DNA from: JANPJV01 sp031425695
Lineage (GTDB): Bacteria > Pseudomonadota > Gammaproteobacteria > Xanthomonadales > SZUA-5
DNA length: 64,000 bases
Assembly: GCA_031425695.1 (NCBI GenBank)
Contig: JANPJV010000278.1
Coordinates: 1-64,000 of the forward strand
Direction of reading: 5' to 3'
This document shows, in pieces, positions 1 through 8,699 of this stretch. The position numbers and the translations under genes are program-made. The notes under the pieces are model-generated. The model saw nothing but the letters and a program-made list of their open reading frames with translations. It was not told the origin of the DNA and made no database searches. The first letter of the stretch is position 1. Every line of letters starts with the position of its first letter.

Positions 1-250
1 GATCTCCCGGGTGCGCCTTCGGCTTGACGGAGAAGCATGTACGGCGGCGGTGGCTCGCGGCCTTGGTAGCCCGGGTAAGCGCAGCGCACCCGGGGGGCCG
101 CACCGGATCTCCAGGGTGCGCCTTCGGCTTAACGGAGAAGCATGTACGGCGGCGGCGGCTTGCGGCCTTGGTAGCCCGGGTAAGCGCAGCGCACCCGGGG
201 GGCCGCACCGGATCTCCCGGGTGCGCCTCTGGCTTACCCGGGCTACTCAC
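1..250. repeat. Tandem 105-bp repeat containing the GTAGCCCGGGTAAGC dispersed palindrome
   Basis: Two nearly identical 105-bp units (1-105 and 106-210) begin with GATCTC and are followed by a partial third copy from 211. Each unit carries the core GTAGCCCGGGTAAGC followed by GCAGCGCACCCGGGG, and the partial copy carries the inverse arm ending in TTACCCGGGCTAC. The same core recurs at about 28.85 kb and 29.06 kb. Short reading frames through this stretch are repeat-generated and are not called as genes. The unit may extend to the left beyond the window. Confidence 0.85.
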
Positions 251-290
251 GTCCGAACACGGCCGCCGTGCAGCGAGAACTATCCCGTGG

Positions 291-2093
291 TCAACCCGCC
301 ACCACGCGGTTGCGACCCTCGCGTTTTGCAGCGTACAGCGCGGCATCGCTGCGCTTGCGTAATTCGGCGCTGCCGGCAAGTGCGGGCGGGTCGATAGACG
401 CCACGCCGATGCTGACGGTCAGCGAGATTGCACCAGCTTCAGTTTCAAAAGCCTGGGCGCACACGCGCGCGCGCAGCGCCTCGGCGCGGGCGAGCGCCAT
501 GGCCCGATCATGGCCGGGCAGCACGACCGAAAACTCTTCGCCACCGTAGCGGGCGACGACCACTTCCTGCTCTGGAAAGCAGCCTTCGAGCAAGCGTCCG
601 AGGACGCGCAGGCAATCATCGCCGGCGCCGTGTCCGAAGCGGTCGTTGATGGTCTTGAAGTGGTCGATATCGATCATCAGCACGGCCAGGCTGCGCCCGC
701 TTTCCGATGCGAGCTGCCAGTGCAGGCGCATCGACTCGTCGAGGTAGCGGCGATTGAATACTCCGGTCAGGCCATCGCGCCGATTGATGTCCTCGAGCTG
801 CGCGTTGGCCAGCGCGAGTTGCTGGCCGGCCAGCGCCAGTTCGCGGGTGCGCACGCTCACCCTGGCTTCGAGTGTCTCGCGCGCTTCCACCTCGATTCGT
901 GCCTTGTCGGCACGCAGCAGATGAATGCGGTAGGCGAGCGAAAACGACAGCAGCAACATTTCGAGCGCAGAGCCGATCTGCAGCCCGAACTCGGTCAAAG
1001 TCGAGCGCGGCAGCAGCCCGAATGAAGACAGGGGCAGGGCGACGCCGCCGGCGATCAGGAGCCCCCACGCCAGCAGGAAATACCATGCCGGTCGATAGCC
1101 GCTGCGCCCGCTGATCACCGCCGACATGGTGACCACGATGCCGAATACGATCATGCCGACGTTGAGCAGCTTGGTCACCAGCAACTGCCAGGGGCTGAAC
1201 GCAAACAGGGTCAGCAGCGCGAACAGCGGCACCACCCAATCGAATGCCCGCGAAACCCGCGGAACGCGCCTGCGCAGGTCGAGGAAACTGCGCGCGAACA
1301 GCAAGGAGGTGCACAGGACTGCCCCGAGCGACACGGGCAGCGCAGCGCTCGCCCAGATCGGCTGGCCGGGCCACAGATACAAAAAACCGTAACCGTTGAA
1401 GGCGAGCATGAACAGGCCGAATGCGCCGAGGTAGGCCAGGTAATAGGCATAACTCGCATCGCGTATCGAGGCGAGGACGGCGAGGTTGTACAGGAACAGC
1501 GCGATCAGGATGCCGTAGTAGATGCCGAGGCCGGCCTGCTCGTGGTAGCTCGCCGCCCACAGCTCGGCGGGTTGGTAGAGGCGCAGCGGCAGTTGCAGGG
1601 ACGACGTCGAGCGCACCCCGATGAGGATCTGGAGGGCGCTGCCCGGCGCGATCTCCAACGCGACGTTCGGGTAACGGTGACCGACACTGCGCGCCGAAAA
1701 TTCCACGCGATCCCCGACCAGGTGCTCGGCAACCCGACCGCTGGTGTCCCGAGTGACGACCAGGATCTCATCGATGCGCGGCTGTTCGATCACCAGCAGC
1801 CAGTGCTGCCCCGAATGATCGACGTTCAACACTTCGAGAGAGAACCACCGCGCTTTATCGCTGAAGCCAAAACTCGATTGATTGTCCGGCAGCTCTACAG
1901 TTTCCCCGCGCGCCACCGCAGCCAGGGCAGCGTCTGCATCGAGCGTGTCGATTTTGGGATTCACCGAACTCAAGGCTGGAACAAGATCGACGCGTGCCCC
2001 TGAAGCCGGCGTCAGGCGCACCGTGCCTGCCGCGGCACTCATCGAACCGAGCAGCATTGTCAGAATCAGTAGGCGCAGCAGCACAGGAGTCAA
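291..2093 (-). CDS. 7TMR-DISM receptor-type diguanylate cyclase (GGDEF)
   Basis: 600-residue inner-membrane signalling protein predicted to make cyclic di-GMP from two GTP. Order seen: N-terminal hydrophobic signal segment (about 1-22), a soluble extracytoplasmic region resembling 7TMR-DISMED2 (about 25-170), seven hydrophobic segments (about 190-390), a charged coiled-coil linker (about 395-440) and a C-terminal GGDEF domain. The active-site loop reads GGEEF at 517-521, an accepted active variant. No RxxD inhibitory site is visible just upstream of it, so product inhibition of the usual kind is not expected. The called start is a TTG without a clear Shine-Dalgarno; a GTG two codons further in is possible. 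The gene is divergent from the acyltransferase gene and its ligand is unknown. Confidence 0.9.
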   Translation of the reverse strand: MTPVLLRLLILTMLLGSMSAAAGTVRLTPASGARVDLVPALSSVNPKIDTLDADAALAAVARGETVELPDNQSSFGFSDKARWFSLEVLNVDHSGQHWLLVIEQPRIDEILVVTRDTSGRVAEHLVGDRVEFSARSVGHRYPNVALEIAPGSALQILIGVRSTSSLQLPLRLYQPAELWAASYHEQAGLGIYYGILIALFLYNLAVLASIRDASYAYYLAYLGAFGLFMLAFNGYGFLYLWPGQPIWASAALPVSLGAVLCTSLLFARSFLDLRRRVPRVSRAFDWVVPLFALLTLFAFSPWQLLVTKLLNVGMIVFGIVVTMSAVISGRSGYRPAWYFLLAWGLLIAGGVALPLSSFGLLPRSTLTEFGLQIGSALEMLLLSFSLAYRIHLLRADKARIEVEARETLEARVSVRTRELALAGQQLALANAQLEDINRRDGLTGVFNRRYLDESMRLHWQLASESGRSLAVLMIDIDHFKTINDRFGHGAGDDCLRVLGRLLEGCFPEQEVVVARYGGEEFSVVLPGHDRAMALARAEALRARVCAQAFETEAGAISLTVSIGVASIDPPALAGSAELRKRSDAALYAAKREGRNRVVAG

Positions 2094-2334
2094 CTAGAGG
2101 TCGGAACCCGCGATTTTAGTGCGGCGCGTGGCAAGTGTGGTGTTCGGCAATCGAGTCGAAAAATATTTAGACGCAACTGCCAATCAGCCGGCGGTGCCTG
2201 GCCCGGGCGGGGGAGCACGCAGTGGGGGAAGCGGGTGCGAAAAGCAGTCGAGCAAGCTCGGACACGCAGCGCGGACCGCCCAGATTCACCGCTCACCGCG
2301 TAGAGTCACCTTCCCTTGCCAGTGGATCCCACGC

Positions 2335-2901
2335 GTGCCGATATTCCTCTCCCGATGGCTCGGACGCGCGATTTACTTCCTGCGCGGCTGGACGTTCGAG
2401 CCGTTGCCGCCCGACTGGGCGCCGAAGCAGGTGTTGATCGGATTCCCGCATCGGGTCTGGTTCGACACGGTCATGGCCTTTGCCGGCTTTGGCATCATCA
2501 GCCAGCGTGGCCATGTGATGGTCAAGCGCGAGGCGTTCGTGTGGCCGCTCTCGATCCTGTTGCGCGCGGTCGGCGCGATCCCGGTCGACCGCGCTGCGGC
2601 GTCGGGCGTGGTTGAACAGATGGCAGCCGAGTTCACGCGTCGGGAAGAATTCCAGCTGGCACTCGTCCCCGAAGGCACCCGCCGCGGCACAACCCGGATC
2701 CGCACCGGCTTCTGGCACATCGCCAAGGCTGCGCAGGTTCCAATCGTCTGCTGGTATCTCGACAACGACAACAAGCGCACGCGCTGGGTCGGGCGGCTCG
2801 ATCCCAGTGACGACATGGCCGCGGATTTGCGGCGGATCAAGCAGTTTTACGGCGAAGCGGGATTGGAAATTCAGGGGCTTGGTGAGCCGAGCCGGAACTA
2901 A
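2335..2901 (+). CDS. PlsC-like 1-acyl-glycerol-3-phosphate acyltransferase family protein
   Basis: About 188 residues. The family transfers an acyl chain from acyl-CoA or acyl-ACP to a lysophospholipid or related acceptor at the inner membrane. The hallmark HX4D box is present in a divergent context (PHRVWFD), and the second box reads PEGTR, the glycerol-phosphate-binding motif. A hydrophobic stretch lies between the two. The frame is open upstream to 2119, but the first 72 residues there are low-complexity and unlike the family, so I place the start at the GTG at 2335, just before the hydrophobic N-terminus. The protein is short for a PlsC enzyme and its substrate cannot be told. An inverted repeat begins at its stop codon. 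Confidence 0.8.
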   Translation: MPIFLSRWLGRAIYFLRGWTFEPLPPDWAPKQVLIGFPHRVWFDTVMAFAGFGIISQRGHVMVKREAFVWPLSILLRAVGAIPVDRAAASGVVEQMAAEFTRREEFQLALVPEGTRRGTTRIRTGFWHIAKAAQVPIVCWYLDNDNKRTRWVGRLDPSDDMAADLRRIKQFYGEAGLEIQGLGEPSRN

Positions 2902-2991
2902 TTTGGAGTGCGGCGATCCGCGCCGCTTTGGATGCTCTTTGCCATGAACTAGAAAAGCATCCAAAGCGGCGCCGAGCGCCGCACTCCAAAT
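2900..2991. repeat. Long inverted repeat of a REP-like element (GGAGTGCGGCG family)
   Basis: Two arms of about 37 bases (2900-2938 and 2954-2991) are near-perfect reverse complements separated by about 15 bases, and can form a long hairpin. Each arm begins AATTTGGAGTGCGGCG and ends in CGCCGCTTTGGATGCT. A single arm recurs at 8531-8570 and a degenerate one near 7520-7560. The position directly after the acyltransferase stop codon suggests it also stops transcription, which is inference. Confidence 0.9.
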
Positions 2992-3081
2992 GAGAGCTCG
3001 CGCAATCCAGAGCAAACCCTCCCCACGCTGCGCGTGTAGTCTCCCGTTCGCCGCGCTCCGCGGTCACCGGAGCCGCACCCC

Positions 3082-5010
3082 ATGCTCGATCTGTTAGTCA
3101 CGCTCGCCGCCCTGGCGGGATCGGCCACGCCGCCGCTGGTCAGCGACTTCGTCAAGCCGCCGACGGTCGAATCGATGAAGATGTCGCCGGACGGCCGTTA
3201 CCTCGCGATGGTGGTCCCGCAGAGCGACTACGAGACCATGCTGGTCGTGCTCGACAGCAAGACGCTGAAGGCGGTCGGTGGGCTGAAGTCGGCCAAGCAG
3301 CGCCAGGTCGGCGACTACTGGTGGGTCAGCGACGAGCGCCTGATCGTCGCGCCCGCGCAGAAGTTCGGCGGGTTGGACGAGCCGATGCTGACCGGCAAGC
3401 TGTTCGCGGTGGATGCCGACGGCGGCAACGTCACCCGGCTCTACGGCGAGGAGGAGGGCGACCAGCAGGTCGGCTCGCGCATCAAGTCGCGCGCAGGCGA
3501 ACAAGGTTTCGCGACCATGTTCGACCCGCTGCCCAACGACGCCGAATATTCGATCATTGCGATCTACGATCCGCATTCGGAGCTGCAGAAGACCGAGCTC
3601 TACGAGGTCCACGAGCAAGGCGCGTCGCGCCAGAAGATCACCGAGGCACCGCTCGCCGGCGCCGACTTCATGTCCGATCACAAGGGCCGTCCGCGCTACG
3701 CCTTCGGCAACAATCCGGCAGGCTGGCACCAGCTCTATGACCGTGGCGAGGCGGACGAGTGGACGCTGGTCAACGATGAAGAGAAGACCGGTCTCGAGCT
3801 GACCCCGCTGGCCGTTTCCGCCGAAGGCGTTTACATGCAGGTGCTGGAAGCCGACGGGCCGGGCCGCATCGTCCTGTGGACCGCGAAAGAGGGCGAGGGC
3901 AAGCTCGTCCACCAGTCGCGCGTCGCCGAGCCGGTGCGGATGCTGGTCAGCGCCGATGGCCGCAGCGTCTTTGGCGTCGTAACCGCCGAAGACCGCATGG
4001 ACGTCGCCATCGTCGACCCCGAGTCGCCGCAGTCGCGCTCGCTGCTGGGAATTGCCAAGAACTTCAAGGGCCAGCTGGTCGTGCCCCTGAGCTGGTCGCG
4101 CGATGGCAAGCTCGCGCTGATCCAGGTCAGCAGCGACCGCAATTCGGGTGAGTACTACCTGTTCGATCGCACCAGCGGCAAGGCGCAGTTCCTGCTCGCA
4201 CGCGACGAATGGCTCGATCCCGACACCATGAAGCCGCGCACGCCGGTCCAGATCGCGGCGCGTGACAAGCTTCCGCTCCATGGCTACCTGACGCTGCCGT
4301 CGCCCGCAGCCAAGGCCGCGCCGATGGTGGTCATGGTGCACGGCGGCCCCCACGGCGTCCGCGATCACTGGACCTGGGAACCGTGGTCGCAACTGCTGGC
4401 GAGCCGTGGCTACGCCGTGCTGCAGGTCAACTATCGCGGCTCCGGCGGCTATGGCCAGGGCCATGAGGTTGCGGGCTATCGGCAGCGGGGCGGCAGCATG
4501 GCGGATGACCTCACCGACGCCACCCGCTGGGCAATCGAAAAGGGCCATGCCGATCCCAAGCGCATCTGCATCATGGGCGCCAGCTTCGGTGGCTACGCCG
4601 CACTGATGGGCGTCACCCGCGAGCCGGATCTCTACCGCTGCGCGATCAGCTATGCCGGCGTCGCCGATCTCGGGCTCATGTACAACCGCGGCGACCTGGG
4701 CGACACCAAGTGGGGCCGCCGCTACCTCGAGCGCGTCATCGGCAAAGACCAGGCCGAGCTCGATCGCTGGTCACCCGCACGCCAGGCCGATCGCATCAAG
4801 GCCCCGGTGCTGCTCATCCACGGCGGCGAAGACCAACGCGTCCCCATCGCCCACGCCAACAACATGCGCTCCGCCCTCAAGAAGCGCGACAAGCCGGTCG
4901 AGTGGCTCGCCCACCGCAGCGAGGGCCACGGCTTCTACCGCCAGGAAAACCGCCTCGAAGTCTACGAGCGCGTGCTCGCCTTCCTGGCGACGAACACCAA
5001 GGTGGAATAG
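3082..5010 (+). CDS. S9 family (prolyl oligopeptidase-like) serine peptidase
   Basis: 642-residue protein with a short hydrophobic N-terminus (possible signal peptide), a seven-bladed-propeller-like N-terminal half with repeated SPDGRYLA-type strands, and a C-terminal alpha/beta-hydrolase domain. The oxyanion region reads MVMVHGGPHG, the nucleophile motif is GASFGGY with Ser501, and the remaining triad residues are Asp584 (HGGEDQRVP) and His616 (EGHGF). The family cleaves short peptides, usually as acylaminoacyl- or dipeptidyl-peptidases, commonly in the periplasm in this group. The start ATG has a weak CGGAG upstream. The gene is convergent with the kinase gene, with the hairpin array between them. 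Confidence 0.93.
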   Translation: MLDLLVTLAALAGSATPPLVSDFVKPPTVESMKMSPDGRYLAMVVPQSDYETMLVVLDSKTLKAVGGLKSAKQRQVGDYWWVSDERLIVAPAQKFGGLDEPMLTGKLFAVDADGGNVTRLYGEEEGDQQVGSRIKSRAGEQGFATMFDPLPNDAEYSIIAIYDPHSELQKTELYEVHEQGASRQKITEAPLAGADFMSDHKGRPRYAFGNNPAGWHQLYDRGEADEWTLVNDEEKTGLELTPLAVSAEGVYMQVLEADGPGRIVLWTAKEGEGKLVHQSRVAEPVRMLVSADGRSVFGVVTAEDRMDVAIVDPESPQSRSLLGIAKNFKGQLVVPLSWSRDGKLALIQVSSDRNSGEYYLFDRTSGKAQFLLARDEWLDPDTMKPRTPVQIAARDKLPLHGYLTLPSPAAKAAPMVVMVHGGPHGVRDHWTWEPWSQLLASRGYAVLQVNYRGSGGYGQGHEVAGYRQRGGSMADDLTDATRWAIEKGHADPKRICIMGASFGGYAALMGVTREPDLYRCAISYAGVADLGLMYNRGDLGDTKWGRRYLERVIGKDQAELDRWSPARQADRIKAPVLLIHGGEDQRVPIAHANNMRSALKKRDKPVEWLAHRSEGHGFYRQENRLEVYERVLAFLATNTKVE

Positions 5011-5056
5011 GGCGCCGTTGCGGTCGTGCGAGCGCCCACGGCCGCGAAGCTTCTTG

Positions 5057-5444
5057 GCTTCGCTGGTGTGGGTTCGGACCTTGTCCGAACGCTTTTTCTG
5101 GAAGTTGGTGAAAAGCGTCCGGACAAGGTCCGGACCCACGCAACATGAGGCTAGCTTCGCTGGTGTGGGTTCGGACCTTGTCCGAACGCTTTTTCTGGAA
5201 GTTGGTGAAAAGCGTCCGGACAAGGTCCGGACCCACGCAGCACGCGGCTAGCTTCGCTGGTGTGGGTTCGGACCTTGTCCGAACGTTTTTTCGGGAATTG
5301 GCGAAAAGCGTCCCCGGACAAGGTCCGGACCCACGCAACACGCGGCTAGCTTCGCTGGTGTGGGTTCGGACCTTGTCCGAACGCTTTTTCTGGAAGTTGG
5401 TGAAAGCGTCCGGAGAAGGTCCGGACCCACGCAACATGAGGCTC
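5057..5444. repeat. Four-copy tandem array of 97-bp hairpin units
   Basis: Four copies begin at 5057, 5154, 5251 and 5349 (periods 97, 97 and 98). Every copy contains GTGGGTTCGGACCTTGTCCG, a spacer of about 20-25 bases, and the reverse complement, so each can fold into a strong hairpin. Loop variants are shared unevenly: copy 3 differs most. The array fills the gap between two convergent genes and abuts the kinase stop codon. A related single half-unit occurs near 8208-8240. It may act as a bidirectional terminator; it is not a CRISPR because there are no unique spacers. Confidence 0.95.
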
Positions 5445-6939
5445 ACTCCGGAAAATCCTCGCTGTCTTCGACAGTGAAACTGCGCTGCGCCCCGGCGCGT
5501 CTGTAGATCCCCTCACCACGCGTGACTTCCTCATCTTCCGAGAACTCGACCCGCCACTCGACGACGCGACCGCCGGCGCCGAGCAAGGTCAACGTGTAGC
5601 TGTCCCACGACACGCCATCGATGACCCGGGTTTCCTGCGCCTCCACCCGTCCGGTCAGCTCGACGGTCTCGTCCTCCGCGCCCTTGAGCTCGGCTGAGAG
5701 GACGCCGGCGCTCTGGTCGACCAGGTCGAGCGACCAGACTTCGTCAGGTTTCGCACGCAGCTGGTAATGGGCGACCAGGTACTTCGCCCAGGCCTCGCGG
5801 TGCAGTGCGTCGATTGTTTGCTGCTGGTCAGCGCCACGCCGTCTACCCGTCTGCTCCGGTGCGTCTGGCCCACGCGGATCCGAGCTCTGCCAATAGGATC
5901 CGCCGATCCCGATCACCAGCAACAACAGTCCGATGGCCACCGCCTTGGCCGCAAAGCTCACGCCGACGGGGTCGGCCGCGATGCGATCGGTGATCACGGC
6001 TCGCACCCGGGAAGTCCGTCCGCTGTCCGGCTTTTCCTCCACTTTGGTTCGGGGCAATCCAGGCTCCGCGAGCGCCGCCGGACCCCCTTGAACCTGCGTC
6101 AGCGCCTGCACCAGCGCAGCCGTGCTCGGAAAGCGCCGATCCGGATCCTGCTCGAGCATGCGCGCCAGCACCGTCGCTGTTGCAGAGTCGACCTCCGGGC
6201 GAAACTCCCGCACATCCGGCGCGTTGCGGACCTGGTGGGCCAGTTCCAGCAAAGCGGTTGCGGCATTGCGATCAACCTGCGGTGCGCGCCTGGCCAGCAG
6301 TTCGAAAAACACCACGCCGAGCGAATACTGATCTGCGCGGCTGTCGAGCGGGCGCTCCCTTCGAAAGGCTTCGGGCGCGAGATAGCCACCGGTGCCGAGC
6401 ACCACGCCCACCCGAGTCAACGGCGCACCGAAGTCGGAACTGGTGCGCGCGATGCCGAGATCCGCCACCTTCACGTGTTCGGGCTCAACGCTGGTCGCGT
6501 GCGTGAGCAGCAGATTGCCGGGCTTGACGTCGCGGTGGACCACGCCCATCTCGTGGATCGCGGCCAGTCCCCGCGCGGCCTCCAGCATCCAGCGTTTGGC
6601 CTGGTCGACTGTCGGGCTCTTCAGCCGTACAGCGTCCGCGATCGAGCCGTCGAGCAGCTCCATCACGAAGTACGGCACGCCCTCGTGCTCGCCGACGGAA
6701 TAGATCTGCACCACGTGCGGATGGTTGATCTGCGCCAGGATCCGCGCCTCGCGCAGAAAGCGTTCCAGTGCATCCGGGTTGTCCTTCCAGTCACCCGACA
6801 GCAGCTTGATCGCCAACTCGCGCTGCAGCAAATTGTCCCGCGCACAGTAGACGATCCCCATGCCGCCCTGTCCGAGCGAGCCGAGGATCTCGAAGCCACC
6901 AATCTGCTGCGGAAAGCGGGTCAAGCTCATCTGCAGCAT
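5443..6939 (-). CDS. Membrane-anchored Hanks-type Ser/Thr protein kinase
   Basis: About 498 residues. An N-terminal kinase domain (about 10-275) shows the glycine loop (LGQGGMG), the VAIK-like lysine (LAIKLL), the catalytic loop HRDVKPGN, a DLGI metal-binding motif and an APE-like motif (YLAPEAF). A single transmembrane helix follows (about 315-335), then an extracytoplasmic C-terminal domain of about 150 residues with no recognisable fold. The frame is open to 7278, but that extension runs through a repeat element and has no family similarity; I therefore start at the ATG at 6939, with a second ATG at 6930. Phosphorylation targets are unknown. Confidence 0.9.
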   Translation of the reverse strand: MLQMSLTRFPQQIGGFEILGSLGQGGMGIVYCARDNLLQRELAIKLLSGDWKDNPDALERFLREARILAQINHPHVVQIYSVGEHEGVPYFVMELLDGSIADAVRLKSPTVDQAKRWMLEAARGLAAIHEMGVVHRDVKPGNLLLTHATSVEPEHVKVADLGIARTSSDFGAPLTRVGVVLGTGGYLAPEAFRRERPLDSRADQYSLGVVFFELLARRAPQVDRNAATALLELAHQVRNAPDVREFRPEVDSATATVLARMLEQDPDRRFPSTAALVQALTQVQGGPAALAEPGLPRTKVEEKPDSGRTSRVRAVITDRIAADPVGVSFAAKAVAIGLLLLVIGIGGSYWQSSDPRGPDAPEQTGRRRGADQQQTIDALHREAWAKYLVAHYQLRAKPDEVWSLDLVDQSAGVLSAELKGAEDETVELTGRVEAQETRVIDGVSWDSYTLTLLGAGGRVVEWRVEFSEDEEVTRGEGIYRRAGAQRSFTVEDSEDFPE

Positions 6940-7046
6940 GCTACTTCGCTTCAGCCGTAGTGGGAGCGGCACGGCCGCGATGCGCTCGCTCTGCTTCTGC
7001 TGTCGTGGGAGCCGCCGCCGATCTACGCGGTGAGGTTCGGATGAGG

Positions 7047-7211
7047 AGACGTAGGTCATGTTGGTCCGGGGCGTCGGCTTAGCCGCCGCCCGTTCGAGCC
7101 GAGCGCCGCGTGCGGCGCAAGCCTCAGCTCTCACCCGCGCCAGCGGGCTACTTGACGGCGAATCGCCGAAGAGCGTCAAGTAGATCCCTGCGGGATCAAC
7201 ATGACCTACGT
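7047..7211. mobile_element. MITE-like element with 14-bp terminal inverted repeats
   Basis: The element starts with CGTAGGTCATGTTG and ends with the exact reverse complement CAACATGACCTACG, about 165 bp in all. Inside lies a second inverted repeat, CTACTTGACG (about 7149) with CGTCAAGTAG (about 7175), and a small hairpin ATCCCTGCGGGAT before the right end. No transposase is encoded. A partial copy of the right end is present at about 27205-27242 with a different hairpin sequence. The right terminus directly precedes the surviving part of a PIN-domain gene. Confidence 0.8.
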
Positions 7212-7505
7212 TGAGCCGTGAGTCTGCACGCACTCTGTGAGCTGGTTTGGTTACTGCTCCATAGCTATGACGTCTCACGCGCCGACGTTGCAGCTGCCAT
7301 TCGCCAGTTGATCGAGACGCGCAATGTCGTGGTCAACCAGCGTGCGGTAGAAGCGGGTCTATCGATGCTCGATTCGGGCGGCGGCTTCGCCGACGGTGTG
7401 ATCGCTTTCGAAGGCCAATGGCTCGGTGGCGAGATTTTCGTTTCGTTCGACCACAAGGCAGTGTCGTTGCTCACCACCGGCGGACATGCTGCTCGCTTGT
7501 TGTAG
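7212..7505 (+). pseudogene. N-terminally truncated PIN-domain (VapC-like) protein
   Basis: About 95 residues are open from a GTG at 7218. The sequence matches the middle and end of VapC-like ribonucleases: LCELVW with the second conserved acidic residue, FADGVIA with the third (Asp) and SFDHKA with the fourth (Asp). The first 35-40 residues, including the first active-site Asp of the DxN strand, are missing, and the sequence starts right at the terminus of the MITE-like element. No VapB-like antitoxin lies upstream. It is probably a dead toxin, unless the GTG product folds. Confidence 0.75.
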
Positions 7506-7519
7506 CGAAGCGATCAGCG

Positions 7520-7570
7520 ACCTGGAGTGCGCAGCTCGCGCCGCTTTAGAAGCCTTCTGCTCTAGCTTTC
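7520..7570. repeat. Degenerate GGAGTGCGGCG-family repeat remnant
   Basis: The sequence beginning CTGGAGTGCGCAGCTCG and containing CGCCGCTTTAGAAGCC resembles the arms of the inverted repeat at 2900-2991, with several mismatches. It lies directly after the truncated PIN gene. Confidence 0.55.
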
Positions 7571-7665
7571 GCTCGGTGGGTCTGCGCTGCGCGCGGACGC
7601 TTGTGATCTCGATCGTGCCACGGCCAAATGGCTCGGAAACGACCCGGCGTCGTCCATCTCATCCC

Positions 7666-8133
7666 TCACAACCACCGCCGCGTCCCCCGCACAAAGTCTG
7701 CATAAGCATCCGGAAACCGCGCCGCCAGCGCCCGCTCCTCCGGGATCACCTGAAACCGCGTCAGGTACGCCAGGTGGACGAACACCAGCGGGAAGGCTGC
7801 CGCATTGCGCAGCCAGATCACCCAAGCCAGCAGCAACAGCACATGCCCGAAATACATCGGATTGCGACTGAACCGATACAGGCCCGATCTCACCAGCACC
7901 ATCGACGACCCCGGCCGCAGCGGATTCACCGTCGTCCCGGCGCGTCGAAACATCACCTTGGGACCAAGATTCAGCACCAGCCCAGCGAGGCCCACCACGA
8001 TCGCAGATAAGCTAGCCGACGGCAGCACCGCCGCGCCAGGCAAGACCACCGCGATTGCCCACGCCAAAGCACCGAGCAGCAACAGCACGACCGGTGGCGG
8101 AATCAGGCATTCAAGTTTGGACAGGAAGCTCAT
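7666..8133 (-). CDS. Isoprenylcysteine carboxyl methyltransferase (ICMT)-like membrane protein
   Basis: 155 residues, largely hydrophobic, with about four to five transmembrane segments. The C-terminal half carries the family pattern: VRSGLYRFSRNPMYFG, then VIPEERALAARFPDAY. This is the SAM- and headgroup-binding region shared by ICMT and PEMT-type methyltransferases. In bacteria these proteins are mostly uncharacterised methyltransferases of lipids or small molecules. The ATG start fits the family length. The gene is isolated between repeats. Confidence 0.85.
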   Translation of the reverse strand: MSFLSKLECLIPPPVVLLLLGALAWAIAVVLPGAAVLPSASLSAIVVGLAGLVLNLGPKVMFRRAGTTVNPLRPGSSMVLVRSGLYRFSRNPMYFGHVLLLLAWVIWLRNAAAFPLVFVHLAYLTRFQVIPEERALAARFPDAYADFVRGTRRWL

Positions 8134-8699
8134 CGGTTAGCTGCTCTCTTGCACAACGACGCGGCTTCTTGCCGAAAACATTCGCCCGCGATGCTCCAGT
8201 TTTGCTGTCGTGGGTTCGGACCTCGTCCGAACGCTCCTGCCCATGCTCCCCGGCCCCTGCGCTTCGCTCCCCTCTCCCATGCTTTCGGAGAGAGGGGCAG
8301 GGGAAGAGGGCGCTCTTATTCTCTCAAGCAAATGCGACCCGATGCCCCATGCTCTGCTGTCGCCGCAGCACCACACCCGCGATGCTCCAACCGCCACAAA
8401 GCGCCCACCGCCACAAAGCGCCCACCCCCCCGCCCGAGGTAGCGCGGTTCTGTGCGCGCGCAGAATCCGATGCGCGCGAGGAAACATTCGCGCCAGCGGC
8501 CGCGTGCGTCGACGAAGCGAGAACTGCGCTAATTTGGAGTGCGGCGCTCCGCGCCGCTTTGGATGCCTTTGGCCTGCGAGTGCAGAGAGACCTTCTGGCG
8601 AACGCACACCCGCTAGCCAGCCTTACGACTTTGCAAGTCAACGACACTCGCCACACACCAGCGTAGTTTCAAGACGACTCCTCCGAACCCTTTCCCGCA
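8134..8699. other. 566-bp repeat-rich intergenic region
   Basis: No convincing gene. It holds a partial copy of the TTCGGACCT-type hairpin unit (about 8208-8240), a CCCCTCTCCC / GGAGAGAGGGGCAGGGG-type palindromic element (about 8268-8310; relatives near 31.73 and 31.80 kb), a short direct duplication around GCCACAAAGCGCCCACC (about 8393-8425), and one arm of the GGAGTGCGGCG family (8531-8570). Several short frames exist but all cross these repeats. Confidence 0.7.
8531..8570 (+). repeat. Single arm of the GGAGTGCGGCG REP-like element
   Basis: AATTTGGAGTGCGGCG followed by CTCCGCGCCGCTTTGGATGC matches the left arm of the 2900-2991 inverted repeat almost exactly. No partner arm follows. Confidence 0.85.

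Noticed and set aside
11..397. Short plus-strand open frames in the first 400 bp
   Set aside because: They read through tandem copies of a dispersed repeat and overlap the diguanylate cyclase end.
3094..4548. 484-codon minus-strand open frame opposite the S9 peptidase gene
   Set aside because: GC-rich coding sequence leaves the antisense frame open; the plus-strand product has a complete family signature and the antisense one has none.
5057..5444. Possible CRISPR array
   Set aside because: Units are 97-bp direct duplications with internal hairpins and no unique spacers; no cas genes are present.
7218..7505. Functional VapC toxin
   Set aside because: The first catalytic Asp strand and an adjacent antitoxin are missing, and the reading frame begins at a repeat element terminus.
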